From: JBBDMW01 sp040878005
GTDB taxonomy: Bacteria > Chloroflexota > Dehalococcoidia > Lucifugimonadales > Lucifugimonadaceae
Direction: 5' to 3'
NCBI GenBank assembly: GCA_040878005.1
Contig: JBBDMW010000006.1
Coordinates: forward strand, 1-8,232
Length of the DNA: 8,232 nucleotides
The notes beneath the pieces were generated by a model. That model did no database searches. It saw only the letters and a list, made by a program, of their open reading frames with translations, and was not told the origin of the DNA. Positions 6,548 through 8,232 of this stretch are shown here, piece by piece. Numbering within the stretch: position 1 is the first letter of the stretch; every line of letters starts with the position of its first letter. The translations under genes were made by a program, and so were the position numbers.

Positions 6548-7462
6548 TTGTTCAAAGTAACGTCAACTCAAACTGGCGATGCCTATATACCAAGGGTCTA
6601 CTCTCCCAAGCCGCTGGCAAAGGCCTACCGATGGTTCAGGCGATGGCCGGTTTTGCCTGCCGCTGTTCTCTTGTTGCTGGTCTTCAGCGCCATTTTTGCG
6701 GATGTGCTTGCGCCGCACGAGCCTAATCGGCAGACGCTGAGAGCCAGGAACACTCCGCCTGCCTGGTTCCAGGATGGAACGACCGACTATTTGCTTGGGG
6801 CCGACCAGAACGGCCGGGATGTCTTGAGCAGGGTTATCCACGGGGCGAGGATCTCCCTCTCGGTTGCTGGAGTTGCCCTGGCAAGCGGCTTGATAGTTGG
6901 CGTAACGCTTGGCCTGATTGCGGGCTGGTACGGCGGCAAGATTGATGAGGTCATCTCCCGTATCGTGGACATTTGGCACGCATTGCCATTCCTTCTAGTC
7001 GCCCTGGTAGTTGTGACGTTGCTCGGTGGCAGCATGTTGGTCTTGATGGGCGTGCTGGCCATGGTTTCGTGGGTGAGCTTTGTGAGGAACGTGCGCGCTG
7101 AAGTTTTCGTGGTGAAGAACCAGGAATACGTCCAAATGGCGTTTGTCTTCGGGGCGTCGACAGTGCACATTATGCGTCGGCATATACTTCCAGGGGTTTT
7201 GCACACCATCCTTGTCGTGGCCACTCTGGCAGTAGGCGGGCTGATTCTGACGGAGGCTACGTTGAGTTTCCTGGGGGCGGGGATTCCGGCCCCCACGCCA
7301 TCATGGGGCTTGATGATTTCCGAGGGCAGGGACTACCTCAGGGACGCTTGGTGGTCGTCCTTCTTCCCCGGGCTGGCAATCTTCCTAACGGTGATGTCCC
7401 TTAACTTCATGGGCGACTGGCTCCGGGACTTCTTTGACCCGAAGCTAAGGCAGCGGGTGTGA
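6548..7462 (+). CDS. ABC transporter permease, DppC/OppC type
   Basis: The 304-residue second channel subunit starts at TTG 6548. The in-frame TAG at 6545-6547 immediately precedes it, no ATG or GTG occurs before TM1, and GAGG (6539-6542) sits 5 nt upstream. After a cytoplasmic N-tail (1-33), TM1 spans about 34-53, followed by the family's N-terminal extracytoplasmic signature with LLGADQNGRDVLSRVIHGARIS (about 82-103). Five further hydrophobic segments run through about 104-126, 145-179, 220-236 and 271-292. The EAA loop is at about 193-215 (EYVQMAFVFGAS, then RRHILP); QMA replaces the commoner EAA core. Other typical elements are TEATLSFLGAGIPAPTPSWG (235-254) and the ending FMGDWLRDFFDPKLR. 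It should form a heterodimer with the upstream permease. No ATPase gene follows; the next gene is an oxidoreductase. Confidence 0.94.
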   Translation: MFKVTSTQTGDAYIPRVYSPKPLAKAYRWFRRWPVLPAAVLLLLVFSAIFADVLAPHEPNRQTLRARNTPPAWFQDGTTDYLLGADQNGRDVLSRVIHGARISLSVAGVALASGLIVGVTLGLIAGWYGGKIDEVISRIVDIWHALPFLLVALVVVTLLGGSMLVLMGVLAMVSWVSFVRNVRAEVFVVKNQEYVQMAFVFGASTVHIMRRHILPGVLHTILVVATLAVGGLILTEATLSFLGAGIPAPTPSWGLMISEGRDYLRDAWWSSFFPGLAIFLTVMSLNFMGDWLRDFFDPKLRQRV

Positions 7463-7551
7463 AGCCACGCACGCGATCACGTTCCACCGCCTGTAGCGGG
7501 TCAACCGGTAGGACTACACGCTGTGGTGTCCGTGGTGCGTAAAGAATCCTC

Positions 7552-7557
7552 AGGAGG
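7552..7557 (+). promoter_or_regulatory. Shine-Dalgarno of the downstream oxidoreductase
   Basis: AGGAGG is placed 6 nt before ATG 7564, a near-ideal arrangement that fixes the start. The 101-bp spacer after the permease shows no strong terminator or promoter, so co-transcription with the transporter is possible. Confidence 0.85.
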
Positions 7558-7563
7558 CTGCCG

Positions 7564-8232
7564 ATGGTAGATTTTGGCTTGCAGATAGAACCTGCCTACG
7601 GCTTCACCTATGAAGAGGTGCTTGAGCTGGGCCTTGCATGCAGTGGGCACGGATTCCAGTCGATCTGGATGTCTGATCATTTCATGCAGGACCCGAATAA
7701 CGCTGAGCGGAACTGCATGGACTGCTGGACGCTGATGAGCGCCCTGGCTGCTGAAGTCAAAGATATTCGTCTTGGGTCGCTTGTCACGTGCGTGACGTAT
7801 CGCAATCCTGCGGTGCTGGCGAAGGTTGCGGCCACGGTAGACATGATCTCCGGTGGCCGCCTTGACTTCGGGATTGGCGCCGGATGGAACGAGGCCGAGC
7901 ACAATGCGTATGGAATCAGGTTTCCGTCCCCTGGTGAGCGAGTGGAGCGCCTGTTCGAGGCCATCGAAATCATAAAGCGACTGTGGACGCAGCCGAAGGC
8001 CACTTTCCAGGGCAAGCACTATTCAGTGACAGACGCTGTCTCAGCGCCGAAGCCTGTACAGAGGCCGCACCCGCCAATCCTGGTGGGCGGATCCAAGCCA
8101 AGAATGCTGAGGGCGATAGCGCTATATGCCGATATCGTCAACATGGGCAGTGGCCAGTCGCCGCAAAGTTACGCCGAGAACCTGGGCAAGCTGGAGGCTG
8201 TCTGTGCGGAAGAAGGCCGGGATTTCAATCGC
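7564..8232 (+). CDS. LLM-class F420-dependent oxidoreductase (Rv1855c-like), 3' truncated by the window edge
   Basis: The frame is open from ATG 7564 to the last base: 223 codons with no stop. It is a luciferase-like TIM-barrel enzyme that would use reduced F420 or FMN. Visible family features in order: MVDFGLQIEP first strand; SIWMSDHF (33-40); WTLMSALAAEV (55-65); IRLGSLVTCVTYRNPAVLAKVAATVDMISGGR (68-99); the glycine-rich DFGIGAGWNEAE (101-112); GERVERLFEAIEIIKRLWT (124-142); and PPILVGGSKPRML (170-182). The order and wording fit the Rv1855c-type F420-dependent group best in my memory, but an FMN-dependent LLM enzyme cannot be excluded. The family is usually about 300 residues, so roughly a quarter is missing. 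Cys51 and Cys54 form a CxxC pair that I do not recall as a family feature. Substrate unknown. It lies 101 bp after the transporter on the same strand, so it may act on the imported compound. Confidence 0.93.
   Translation, partial: MVDFGLQIEPAYGFTYEEVLELGLACSGHGFQSIWMSDHFMQDPNNAERNCMDCWTLMSALAAEVKDIRLGSLVTCVTYRNPAVLAKVAATVDMISGGRLDFGIGAGWNEAEHNAYGIRFPSPGERVERLFEAIEIIKRLWTQPKATFQGKHYSVTDAVSAPKPVQRPHPPILVGGSKPRMLRAIALYADIVNMGSGQSPQSYAENLGKLEAVCAEEGRDFNR

Noticed and set aside
6787..7296. 169-codon open frame on the - strand
   Set aside because: It is antisense to the DppC-type permease, which has intact motifs throughout.
7501..8019. 172-codon open frame on the - strand
   Set aside because: It overlaps the well-supported LLM oxidoreductase gene and its Shine-Dalgarno; the translation is unlike any family I know.
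1..8232. CRISPR arrays, insertion sequences, phage or integrase genes
   Set aside because: No regularly spaced repeats, no transposase-like reading frames and no terminal inverted repeats with target duplications were seen on either strand.

Overview
The window looks like a metagenome-assembled scaffold (it contains a run of ten N at 5513-5522) from a mid-to-high GC bacterium. The gene set points to Chloroflexota, most plausibly a Dehalococcoidia/SAR202-type lineage: luciferase-like (LLM) flavin/F420 oxidoreductases, a soluble multi-GAF LuxR regulator, and an ABC solute-binding lipoprotein with an Ala/Thr/Pro/Asp-rich linker after the lipid-anchored cysteine. This assignment is an inference from gene style; there is no rRNA or marker gene to confirm it. 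All recognised genes are on the + strand.

Layout: (1) 1-83, the last 26 codons of what looks like an LLM-class oxidoreductase. (2) 84-487, about 400 bp with no convincing gene. (3) 488-3292, a 934-residue regulator with four consecutive GAF-like domains, a receiver (REC) domain and a C-terminal LuxR/NarL helix-turn-helix. Its REC domain has Glu where the phospho-accepting Asp should be and Lys at the conserved Thr/Ser position. (4) 3293-3547, an intergenic region with a perfect 14-bp inverted repeat whose arms are themselves palindromic, and a second hairpin nearer the next gene. (5) 3548-5422, a family 5 (peptide/nickel/opine type) solute-binding lipoprotein. (6) 5423-5601, a spacer with a strong imperfect hairpin and the assembly gap. 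(7) 5602-6537 and 6548-7462, the two DppB/DppC-type permease subunits, 10 bp apart. (8) 7564-8232, an LLM-class F420-dependent oxidoreductase (Rv1855c-like) that runs off the end of the window.

How they may work together (inference): the solute-binding protein and two permeases form the uptake part of an ABC importer. No ATPase gene is in the window, so ATPases must lie further downstream or be shared from elsewhere. LLM oxidoreductases flank the transporter and regulator on both sides, which suggests a locus for importing and oxidising or reducing an organic compound. The GAF regulator could be a local sensor acting through ligand binding rather than phosphorylation, with the nested palindrome between it and the transporter as a candidate operator. 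None of the substrates can be named from sequence alone.
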